From contig NZ_CAKRAS010000098.1 in assembly GCF_934295145.1 (NCBI RefSeq), positions 1 to 5,336 on the forward strand: a stretch of DNA of 5,336 nucleotides. Reading direction: 5' to 3'. Of the stretch, positions 1-4,998 are shown one piece after another (the stretch's first letter is position 1; the number at the start of each line of letters is the position of its first letter). Under the pieces are notes generated by a model. That model made no database searches. It was given only the letters and a program-made list of their open reading frames with translations, and had not been told where the DNA came from. This stretch comes from an uncultured Eubacterium sp. (lineage in GTDB: Bacteria; Bacillota; Clostridia; Lachnospirales; Lachnospiraceae). A program made the position numbers and the translations under genes.

Positions 1-335
1 CTGTCATTTCCAAGCAGCTGTACCAGCATACCATACAAATACTCGGTTCCGGCTCCCATGACGATCTGATTCGCATCGACTAACATACCGCGAAATGACT
101 TCAGATACTCTGCAATGGCTTTTCGCAGTTCATAAATTCCGCCTGTAGGAGACACTTTCATCAGCTCCCTGCTGCGAGTGGACATTGCTTCCCTCAGTAG
201 TTTCGCCCAGACAGAAAATGCATTCTCTGATTCCGCTTCGGCTCCTGACCATGCGGATGACACAGTTGCACCGAAAAAAAATACCACAGTTCCAATGGAA
301 GGTGTAAAAATCCTGTCCGAGATTGACGGACACAT
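1..335 (-). pseudogene. MocR/PdxR-type PLP-dependent regulator, truncated at its N-terminus; runs off the window
   Basis: The reverse-strand frame that runs off the left edge contains FSVWAKLLREAM, then PTGGIYELRKAIAEYL, RGMLVDANQIVMGAGTEYLY and VQLLGND. This is the start of the fold-type I aminotransferase domain of MocR/GntR regulators, which pairs an N-terminal winged HTH with a PLP-binding aminotransferase-like domain. Recognisable homology begins near position 258 (SGAEAESENAFSVW). The upstream codons up to an ATG at 335 are simply antisense to the pdxT fragment. The HTH domain and linker, about the first 110-120 residues of a normal protein, are therefore missing, and the PLP lysine lies outside the window. 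Context with pdxT suggests it was PdxR, the activator of PLP synthase genes. No convincing ribosome binding site precedes the ATG. The aminotransferase match is firm; the PdxR identity is inferred from the neighbour. Confidence 0.75.
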
Positions 336-444
336 TGTAGCTGCCCAGTATCGAAATCAGATTGGGCTGGCCTTTCATCCGGAAATGACGGATAATACCA
401 GAATTCACCAATATTTTATTGATCTGGTGAAATCTTATCTGTAA
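178..444 (+). pseudogene. pdxT: PdxT (PLP synthase glutaminase subunit), C-terminal fragment only
   Basis: The last ~60 codons of this open frame read VKILSEIDGHIVAAQYRNQ followed by IGLAFHPEMTDNTRIHQYF, which is the C-terminus of PdxT. PdxT releases ammonia from glutamine for PdxS in deoxyxylulose-5-phosphate-independent PLP synthesis. The HPE motif supplying the His and Glu of the Cys-His-Glu triad is present. The nucleophilic Cys and the oxyanion region of the N-terminal two thirds are absent (PdxT is normally ~190 residues). Homology starts around position 268. The part from the GTG at 178 to there is antisense to the pdxR-like fragment and has no ribosome binding site, so this start is probably meaningless. 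No pdxS precedes it. The 3' end is intact and followed by a terminator. It cannot be a working glutaminase. Confidence 0.8.
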
Positions 445-489
445 AGCGGACATTCGCATAATGCAGGAGTATATGCATACTGCTTCTTT

Positions 490-524
490 CAGGGAAGGAA
501 TAAATGTTTCTTCCCTGCTTTTTT
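490..524 (+). terminator. Rho-independent terminator after the pdxT remnant
   Basis: CAGGGAAG at 490-497 pairs with CTTCCCTG at 510-517. The stem can extend inward by one G-U and one A-T pair, and it is followed by a run of six T at 519-524. It lies 46 bp after the pdxT stop, so the 3' end of the old pdx operon appears preserved. Confidence 0.85.
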
Positions 525-531
525 CATTCTG

Positions 532-565
532 TGTTATAATGTAGTAGAAATGCCGGAGGCATTTC
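532..565 (+). promoter_or_regulatory. Extended -10 promoter and start-site hairpin upstream of the nitroreductase gene
   Basis: TGTTATAAT at 532-540 is a perfect extended -10 element (TG, one base, TATAAT). No good -35 box is seen 17 bp upstream, where the preceding terminator lies, which fits an extended -10 promoter. Immediately after it, GAAATGCC at 547-554 and GGCATTTC at 558-565 form a perfect 8-bp inverted repeat around GGA. The repeat falls at or just after the expected transcription start, so it could be an operator or a 5' mRNA hairpin. About 65 nt of leader remain before the ATG at 631. Confidence 0.6.
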
Positions 566-630
566 CCGATTTCAGTCACATCTTATTTCTGAGTATCGTG
601 TACTAATACCACTATGAGGGGGAAACAAAA

Positions 631-1275
631 ATGTTTACAAAAGAAGACAACCAGATATTAGATCGCATTTTAAATGCACGCAAAACATGCCGCGCATTTT
701 CAGGGGAGATCCCGACAGATGAGGAAATCAAAGAAGTCATTCAGGCCGGCTGCATTGCTCCTTTTGCTTCTATCGATTCAAAAGCAGTTGTGCCATTCCG
801 TCATTTCTTTGTTATCAAAAAAGATGATCCCAGATTGGATCTGATCGACACACTTATCAGGGAGCAGAGCAAACTGGATCTTGAACAACGCATCAAAGAT
901 GAAGAAACAGACACTTTTTTAAAAGAAAATGGCGCAGGTGTTCATAAATTATGGCAGCATGTTGCTGAATGTGGCGAAAGCACCTTTCCTAATCCACCAT
1001 GTTTCATCATCGCTGCAGAATGGCGCGGTGCCAGACGTGCAGAACGGCAGAGCCTGGCTCACATGATGCAGAATATGTGGATCAAAGCTACTGCATTGAA
1101 TCTGGATTTTCAGATTATTTCTGTCACAGAAAATATGGTAGATAACCAGGCTTTTTGCGATATGCTTGGTCTTCCGACCGGAAAATATGGCTTCCTGTCC
1201 TGTGTACTCGGACATGCCCAAAATGAAACTACCGCTCAACATCCAAGAGCAACTACTGAAATCCACTGGCTGTAA
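631..1275 (+). CDS. Nitroreductase-family protein (FMN-dependent oxidoreductase)
   Basis: This 214-residue protein has the layout of single-domain nitroreductases, which are FMN-binding, usually dimeric cytosolic enzymes that use NAD(P)H to reduce nitro groups, quinones or other acceptors. An N-terminal helix ends in RKTCRAF (residues 17-23), matching the R-x-x-x-R FMN-phosphate-binding region, followed by IPTDEEIKEVIQAGCIAP. The core helix lies around RQSLAHMMQNMWIKATAL (139-156), and the C-terminal strand LGLPTGKYGFLSCVLGHA (179-196) matches the family's LGLPxGY...LGxP region. Six cysteines are present (20, 41, 114, 124, 176, 191), unusually many for this fold. The ATG is supported by a GAGGGGG ribosome binding site about 8 nt upstream. 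It is a single gene with its own promoter and convergent to the DUF1538 operon. Substrate is unknown; the family call is confident. Confidence 0.85.
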   Translation: MFTKEDNQILDRILNARKTCRAFSGEIPTDEEIKEVIQAGCIAPFASIDSKAVVPFRHFFVIKKDDPRLDLIDTLIREQSKLDLEQRIKDEETDTFLKENGAGVHKLWQHVAECGESTFPNPPCFIIAAEWRGARRAERQSLAHMMQNMWIKATALNLDFQIISVTENMVDNQAFCDMLGLPTGKYGFLSCVLGHAQNETTAQHPRATTEIHWL

Positions 1276-1285
1276 AATGTAAGTG

Positions 1286-1331
1286 TTTTTGTTTGATAGG
1301 AAATTCAACATAATTTCCTATCAAACAAGAA
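1286..1331. terminator. Long perfect hairpin between convergent genes, possible bidirectional terminator
   Basis: GTTTGATAGGAAATT at 1291-1305 is the exact reverse complement of 1312-1326, with a 6-nt loop (CAACAT). Flanking T (1286-1290) and A-rich (1327-1331) stretches extend the stem to about 20 bp with one G-U pair. It lies 15 bp after the nitroreductase stop and about 30 bp after the PII-like gene stop, the expected place for a shared terminator. Neither strand has a free T-run directly after the stem, so it is not a textbook intrinsic terminator. Confidence 0.55.
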
Positions 1332-1354
1332 AATGGAATATAACTTATTTTTCA

Positions 1355-2044
1355 TCAGATACCAGCTACCGAATCTATTGGTAATGACATAACAATTCCC
1401 TGCGCCTCGCTGTGCATGCCACATTTTTCTCCAATACATTTCATAAGATTTACCTTGTTTGATGACTCAACCAAAATTAAAACAATCTCTTTTTCATCCT
1501 GAACGCTGAGTCCCCAAAAACTGGTTGCTTCTTTGTTTCCTATACGTCGGCTACGAATTACAGTGCCGCCTTTTACACCTTCCGCACGCACCACTTCCAT
1601 AACGTCCTCACTGAAACCTCTGTTTACGATTGCTGCAACAAGAGTATATTTTGTTTCTGACATACTGTTTTCTTCCTTTCCTGCTATATTCAGCAATTCT
1701 TTTCCTGTATTTCTGGCAAGAATGCGCAAAATCAGATTATTGGCTCCATTTAATGGTATCGTAAATGCAATACCACTGTTTGCTCTGTTTAATTGTAATT
1801 CGGAATTCAACTTATTTATGAGAATTTCTGATAGATTTTTCGGAATCATACTGATGAGAACACTTTTATCAATGTTTCCAAGTCCAAGCAGATCCATAAT
1901 CTCACTTGTAGCTGTTCCCTCTGCATGAAAGCGATATTGCAATGGCAATGCGCCCTTTCGAAACATTTCCGCAGCCTGATCAGCAAGCTTTGGTGTGGCG
2001 ATCAATACTAATAACTGAAAAGATACTTTTTTCTCTTTTTCCAT
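1355..2044 (-). CDS. Tandem PII-like signalling protein linked to a DUF1538 transporter
   Basis: This soluble 229-residue protein has two ferredoxin-like PII-type halves. Half 1 (about residues 8-103) begins FQLLVLIATPKLADQAAEMF and carries the motif EGTATSEIMDLLGLG. Half 2 (about 129-229) begins KYTLVAAIVNRGFSEDVMEVV, then GVKGGTVIRSRRIG, a loop, EKEIVLILVESSN and the closing GIVMSLPIDSVAGI, which resembles the PII C-terminal strand. Canonical PII proteins are ~112 residues and trimeric, so this is a two-domain fusion. PII-like proteins usually bind nucleotides at subunit clefts and regulate a partner, often a transporter encoded next to them. The ATG follows the DUF1538 stop by 2 nt and its GGAGGG site lies inside the end of that gene, which implies translational coupling. 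No canonical uridylylation Tyr loop is recognisable. The inferred partner is the DUF1538 protein; the ligand is unknown. Confidence 0.8.
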   Translation of the reverse strand: MEKEKKVSFQLLVLIATPKLADQAAEMFRKGALPLQYRFHAEGTATSEIMDLLGLGNIDKSVLISMIPKNLSEILINKLNSELQLNRANSGIAFTIPLNGANNLILRILARNTGKELLNIAGKEENSMSETKYTLVAAIVNRGFSEDVMEVVRAEGVKGGTVIRSRRIGNKEATSFWGLSVQDEKEIVLILVESSNKVNLMKCIGEKCGMHSEAQGIVMSLPIDSVAGI

Positions 2045-2046
2045 TT

Positions 2047-3570
2047 TTACTCACCCTCCTCAAGATCAATGATCATATCACAATCATCGGCTATGACGGC
2101 CCTCTCTGTCTGAGTTCTCTTTGCTGTCTTTAGCTTATAAACCAGCCCCATCAGCTGTATCGCGATCAATGGTGTTAATGCAACAAGTGCAACAACGCCA
2201 AATGCATCGGTCATCAGGTTTCCTCCGAGAGCCTCACATACCCCAATACTAAGAGGCAGCAAGAAGGTTGATGTCATTGGACCGCTGGCAACACCACCTG
2301 AATCAAATCCAATACCGATAAAGATATCCGGAACAACTCGGGACAATACAAGGGCAATAAAATAACCCGGAATCACAAACCAATGAATGGAAACCCCTGT
2401 AAGGACACGAAGCATTGCCAACGCAACGCTGGCAGCTACACCAATTGACATGCAGCGATCCATCATTTTTACCGAAATAGCACCATCCGTAACTGTCTCT
2501 ACCTGATGGTTCAGCACTTGAATTGCCGGTTCTGCTTTTACGATATAATAACCAATCAGTGCTCCAATAGGAAGCAGAATCCAATTAAAGGACAATCCTG
2601 CCAGTTTTTTTCCAAGATAAGCTCCAACTGGTGCAAAACCAACATTTGCACCGCAAAGGAAGAGAACCAGACCAATATATGTATATAGAAAACCAATCAA
2701 AATGCGTTGGATCTGCCTCTTATGATACCTTCCGGTAAGCATTTGGAATATAAAAAATACTACAATAATCGGCAGCAGTGCTACCAGGACTTCACGGGCA
2801 TATAATGGTAATCCCTGTGCAAATACGCGGGCAACATCCTGTGTTGTGACAACCGTTTCCACATCTTCAAGAACATACGCTGCCTGAGTAGGTTTATAGA
2901 AACAGCCCAGGATTAAAACAGCCAATATCGGACCTATACTAGAAAGTGCGACCAGACCGAAACTATCATCTGCTGAATTCTTATCACTTCGCACAGAGGC
3001 AAGTCCCACGCCAACTGCCATAATGAAAGGTACTGTCATAGGTCCTGTTGTAACACCACCAGAATCAAAAGCTACTGCTAAAAACTCTTTCGGCACAAAG
3101 AATGATGTAAGAATCAGAGCCGTATAACAAATAATCAATAACACAGACAAACTGATTTTATATCGGATACGAACAAGCGCAAGCGCAAGAAACAAACCAA
3201 CTCCAAGTGCCACGGTTATAATCAGTACCATATTAGGGACAGAGGGAACCTGATTCGCAAGAATTTGCAGATCCGGCTCTGATATTGTAATGATGACTCC
3301 CATAATAAAACCTGTCAGTAAAACAGTAATGAGTTTTTTCAATTTGGAAATCTGTACACCTACACCTTCTCCGATCGGTGTCATAGACATCTCTGCACCG
3401 AGCTGAAAGAATCCCATTCCAACAATCAGCATCATTGCACCGGTAAGGAACATAACGATACTGCCAAGCTCCATAGGAATCAGAAAAATGCTGATCATTA
3501 AAACAATACCAGTAATTGGAAGAACTGCTGAAAGTGATTCTCTGATTTTCTCTTTTAATTTTAAATTCAA
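2047..3570 (-). CDS. Double-domain DUF1538 membrane protein, putative cation/proton antiporter
   Basis: This 507-residue, highly hydrophobic inner-membrane protein probably has more than ten membrane segments and a short charged C-terminal tail. It is an internal duplication: SEPDLQILANQV (97-108) matches AEPAIQVLNHQV (346-357), AFDSGGVTTGPMT (167-179) matches GFDSGGVASGPMT (421-433), and DDSFGLVALSSIGPILA (201-217) matches TDAFGVVALVALTPLIA (454-470), about 250 residues apart. The acidic FDSGGVxxGPMT loops and SEPD/AEPA segments suggest substrate-coupling sites. A DUF1538 pair in Halomonas (UmpAB) has been reported as a Na+(Li+,K+)/H+ antiporter; here both halves are in one chain. The start is a TTG with AAGGAGGG 6 nt upstream; no in-frame ATG has equal support. 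It is the first gene of an operon with the PII-like gene. Ion specificity is inferred, not shown. Confidence 0.85.
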   Translation of the reverse strand: MNLKLKEKIRESLSAVLPITGIVLMISIFLIPMELGSIVMFLTGAMMLIVGMGFFQLGAEMSMTPIGEGVGVQISKLKKLITVLLTGFIMGVIITISEPDLQILANQVPSVPNMVLIITVALGVGLFLALALVRIRYKISLSVLLIICYTALILTSFFVPKEFLAVAFDSGGVTTGPMTVPFIMAVGVGLASVRSDKNSADDSFGLVALSSIGPILAVLILGCFYKPTQAAYVLEDVETVVTTQDVARVFAQGLPLYAREVLVALLPIIVVFFIFQMLTGRYHKRQIQRILIGFLYTYIGLVLFLCGANVGFAPVGAYLGKKLAGLSFNWILLPIGALIGYYIVKAEPAIQVLNHQVETVTDGAISVKMMDRCMSIGVAASVALAMLRVLTGVSIHWFVIPGYFIALVLSRVVPDIFIGIGFDSGGVASGPMTSTFLLPLSIGVCEALGGNLMTDAFGVVALVALTPLIAIQLMGLVYKLKTAKRTQTERAVIADDCDMIIDLEEGE

Positions 3571-3618
3571 ATTGTGCCCTCCTTCTAAATGTCATGATAT
3601 GGAATATTTGCTCATCAT

Positions 3619-4009
3619 CTACGGTATTTTCTGTCCCAGACTTTCATCTTCATATATCCACATTTTACTGCCATTTCTGTCAACCCATCGTGTATCTCCC
3701 TGCGTACCAAGCCACTCCTGATAACCATTCCAGATTGTGTATTCGCTTTTTCCGCTCCATGTTTCAGGATTTATACCATAGGTAATAATATTGCTTCTTC
3801 TGTATATACATGCATTTCCAGCAAAAAGTGTCATCTGAGTATCGTCTGAAATGAACGCAGGTGAGCCGGCTTCTTTAAGAGTTTTTATTCCTTCTTCTCC
3901 ATAACGTCCAAAAATCGCAGCCTCAGACATAAACTCGACTGGATAGCCTAATGCATCGCCAACAGCGCCACCAAAAAGACATATCTGATATAAATTTCTT
4001 CTGCTTCCA
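3619..4009 (-). pseudogene. ADP-ribosylglycohydrolase (DraG/ARH family) N-terminal fragment, frameshifted
   Basis: The frame contains CLFGGAVGDALGYPVEF, then FGRYGEEGI, then ISDDTQMTLFAGNA, and further on WNGYQEWLGTQGDTRW. These are the GDALG and (S/T)DDTxM metal-binding motifs of ADP-ribosylglycohydrolases, enzymes with a binuclear Mg centre that remove ADP-ribose from proteins. The match stops at LGQKIP and a TAG at 3619-3621, where the family continues for roughly another 180 residues, so the C-terminal catalytic Asp/Thr cluster is missing. At the 5' end an ATG at 4009 gives MEAEEIYIR, but one base is missing near 3982 before the expected G-C-L-F-G-G, so the first residues are out of frame. 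The first in-frame ATG is at 3930, downstream of GDALG. This is a decayed remnant. Its cut end abuts the DUF1538 promoter region. Confidence 0.75.
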
Positions 4010-4014
4010 TAAGC

Positions 4015-4160
4015 TTACATGTTCTTCTCCGGTGGATTGGATGCTCTATTATCATTCTTTTCTGTTTCCCCAACTGGCGATGTGGCAGTTAGCATAATAA
4101 AACTCGCAATAACACATTCCCAATCCTTGCAGTACTCACTTGATAAAGCGAAGCAATGTC
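4015..4160 (-). other. Unidentified stretch between XRE and DraG remnants
   Basis: On the minus strand one frame stays open from about 4160 to a TAA at 4015-4017 and ends with TATSPVGETEKNDNRASNPP plus EKNM. I do not recognise it. It overlaps the tail of the broken XRE gene in another frame and shares its frame with the ADP-ribosylglycohydrolase fragment downstream. No ribosome binding site or start was found. The plus-strand open frame across the same bases (4019-4204) is probably antisense noise. It may be the end of a further deleted gene. Confidence 0.2.
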
Positions 4161-4303
4161 AACTAATTTATCAATTTCAGGAGTGTTTTCCCACGTTCCC
4201 ATAAACTAACCGCTTGAAAAGAAACATTTAATTTTTCAGCCACATCACTTTGTGTAAATCCTTTTTCTTTCCTTGCTTTCGCCAATCGTTCTGAAAATGT
4301 CAT
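4089..4303 (-). pseudogene. XRE-family HTH repressor, frameshifted and truncated
   Basis: The ATG at 4303, with AGGAGGA 7 nt upstream, starts MTFSERLAKARKEKGFTQSD followed by VAEKLNVSFQAVSLWERG. This is a complete Cro/C1-type helix-turn-helix up to its conserved W-E-R-G end. The frame then reaches a stop at 4163-4165 after 46 residues. Restoring one G in the GGG at 4190-4192 gives W-E-R-G-E-N-T-P-E-I-D-K-L and then VDIASLYQVST, exactly as the family continues, up to a stop at 4089-4091. The shift is therefore a one-base deletion, or a sequencing error, in a G run. After Q-V-S-T the expected D-W-L-L and effector domain are absent, so the gene is also truncated. The 46-residue product could still contain most of the HTH fold. 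It was probably a small DNA-binding autorepressor. Confidence 0.75.
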
Positions 4304-4333
4304 TTGTGTATCCTCCTATTCAACTTCTTTTCC

Positions 4334-4367
4334 TTACAAGATAAGTGTAAACCATTGAAGTATCCAA
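4334..4367 (-). promoter_or_regulatory. Promoter with overlapping operator-like dyad for the XRE gene
   Basis: On the minus strand TTGGAT (4367-4362) and TTATCT (4344-4339) are spaced by exactly 17 bp and lie upstream of the XRE start at 4303. TTACA at 4334-4338 and TGTAA at 4346-4350 form a perfect dyad around the -10 box with a 7-bp centre. A dyad over the -10 of an XRE gene fits autorepression. The -10 match is only moderate. Confidence 0.45.
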
Positions 4368-4426
4368 TAACAGCATACACACCTTGAATTGTATTTTTTT
4401 CATTCAATCAATACTTGAAGTGCCTT

Positions 4427-4642
4427 TTATATGTCAGCATTTGCTTTCATAATCATCTGATTATATTGCTCTTTGACAGAATCCGGTGCAAGTATCTGAA
4501 CCTTCCCACCAAAACCAAATACCCAGCCAAAGAAAGTTGGACTTGCTGATACTTCTGTTATCAATCGGAAGAAAGTCATATCATACGCAAGTGTTTTAAC
4601 ATTTTCTCCAAAACGGTCAATCATTGTTTTCAATTTCATCAA
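4427..4642 (-). pseudogene. WYL-domain transcriptional regulator, C-terminal fragment
   Basis: The 71 residues include MIDRFGENVKTLAYD, then FFRLITEVSASPTFFGWVFG, then FGGKVQILAPDSVKEQYNQM. This is the C-terminal region found after the WYL domain in YafY/DeoR-like regulators, where a beta-strand pair precedes S-P-x-F-F-x-W-V-F-x-F-G and a final helix. The N-terminal HTH and the WYL domain itself, together about 230 residues, are missing. The frame opens with TTG (4642) or ATG (4639) inside the IS66-like transposase remnant and has no ribosome binding site, so translation is unlikely. The join lies within about 4615-4640, where transposase codons give way to WYL codons in another frame. Such regulators usually sense ligands or nucleic-acid damage signals; nothing can be said of this one's target. 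Confidence 0.7.
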
Positions 4643-4800
4643 AAAGAGACATCTGCCCCCTCTAATGATAGGGAAGATGTCTTCTCAGATTTTGAACCGT
4701 ATAATTTACAAGTCAGGAAATCAACCAGCTCTTTCAAGAGCTGGATCTGGTCTTCGAGTTCTTTGATATAATCCTTGTACTCCTGTTCTTTAGCCTTCAT
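4617..4800 (-). mobile_element. IS66-family transposase (TnpC), N-terminal remnant with a frameshift
   Basis: From ATG 4800 the frame reads KDYIKELEDQIQLLKELVDF, a coiled-coil N-terminus, then LTCKLYGSKSEKTSSLSLEG, the classic L-Y-G-x-(K/S)-S-E-K signature of IS66 TnpC. It stops at 4639-4641. Removing one G from the run of five (C run at 4656-4660 on the plus strand) restores S-L-S-L-E-G-Q-M-S-L-F-D-E-I-E-N-N-D, the expected acidic S-L-F-D-E segment, which then ends at 4617-4619. The zinc finger, DDE catalytic domain and C-terminus (about 450 residues) are missing because the sequence switches into the WYL fragment. No terminal inverted repeat could be assigned. A weak AGAAGGG ribosome binding site lies about 10 nt before the ATG. 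It is an inactive insertion sequence scar. Confidence 0.75.
4641..4682 (-). terminator. Terminator-like hairpin within the transposase remnant
   Basis: On the minus strand AGACATCT (4682-4675) pairs with AGATGTCT (4654-4647), with a further CCC/GGG pairing inside, followed by CTTTTT (4646-4641). The shape fits an intrinsic terminator for minus-strand transcripts, although the bases also encode transposase residues, so the pairing may be coincidental. Confidence 0.4.
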
Positions 4801-4942
4801 AGTATAATAACCCTTCTCGTTTTTGATCTTTAAATTTTATCATAAAACCACTGCTTTTTCCAGTATTTATAAGGGTTTCAGACTTCTCCAAATTATCATT
4901 CTTTTTTATCAGCTTTTAATATTTATTTGATTTAAAAATACA
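4801..4942. other. AT-rich spacer between the small ORF and the transposase remnant
   Basis: No coding frame is supported. A 7-bp dyad, AACCCTT at 4809-4815 and AAGGGTT at 4871-4877, brackets a minus-strand TGATAAAAT extended -10-like sequence. The transposase ATG follows directly. This may be the intercistronic leader of the old insertion sequence. Confidence 0.25.
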
Positions 4943-4944
4943 TG

Positions 4945-4998
4945 AAAAAGCGACAGTCTGATTTACATTTTGTATTTCAGGAAACTGCCGCTTCTTTT
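4945..4998. terminator. Hairpin terminator overlapping the stop of the 44-residue ORF, T-rich on both sides
   Basis: AAGCGACAGT at 4948-4957 pairs with ACTGCCGCTT at 4984-4993 (one wobble in minus-strand RNA), with an inner CTGA/TCAG pairing at 4958-4961 and 4977-4980. T runs follow on both strands: CTTTTT after the minus-strand stem and CTTTTTC after the plus-strand stem. The small ORF's stop codon (4977-4979) and last codons lie inside the structure. Confidence 0.55.

Noticed and set aside
460..482. Imperfect dyad AGTAT/ATACT after the pdxT stop
   Set aside because: Only 5 bp without a T run; the terminator just downstream is far stronger.
130..579. Minus-strand 149-codon open frame
   Set aside because: It lies out of frame with the MocR homology, crosses the pdxT fragment, the terminator and the promoter, and resembles no protein family.
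949..1311. Minus-strand 120-codon frame antisense to the nitroreductase gene
   Set aside because: It overlaps a well-supported gene and its start lies in the hairpin; no ribosome binding site and no family resemblance.
1533..1928. Plus-strand 131-codon frame antisense to the PII-like gene
   Set aside because: Shadow of a conserved two-domain protein with a strong ribosome binding site on the other strand.
3233..3595. Minus-strand frame from the ATG at 3595
   Set aside because: It is shifted relative to the DUF1538 frame and encodes a Cys/Arg-rich sequence, a typical shadow; the ribosome binding site sits after its ATG.
4019..4204. Plus-strand 61-codon frame
   Set aside because: Antisense to the XRE remnant, without a ribosome binding site; probably chance.
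4371..4426. Possible terminator after the WYL fragment
   Set aside because: The candidate arms around TTCAAG and CTTGAA pair poorly and no T run follows on the minus strand.
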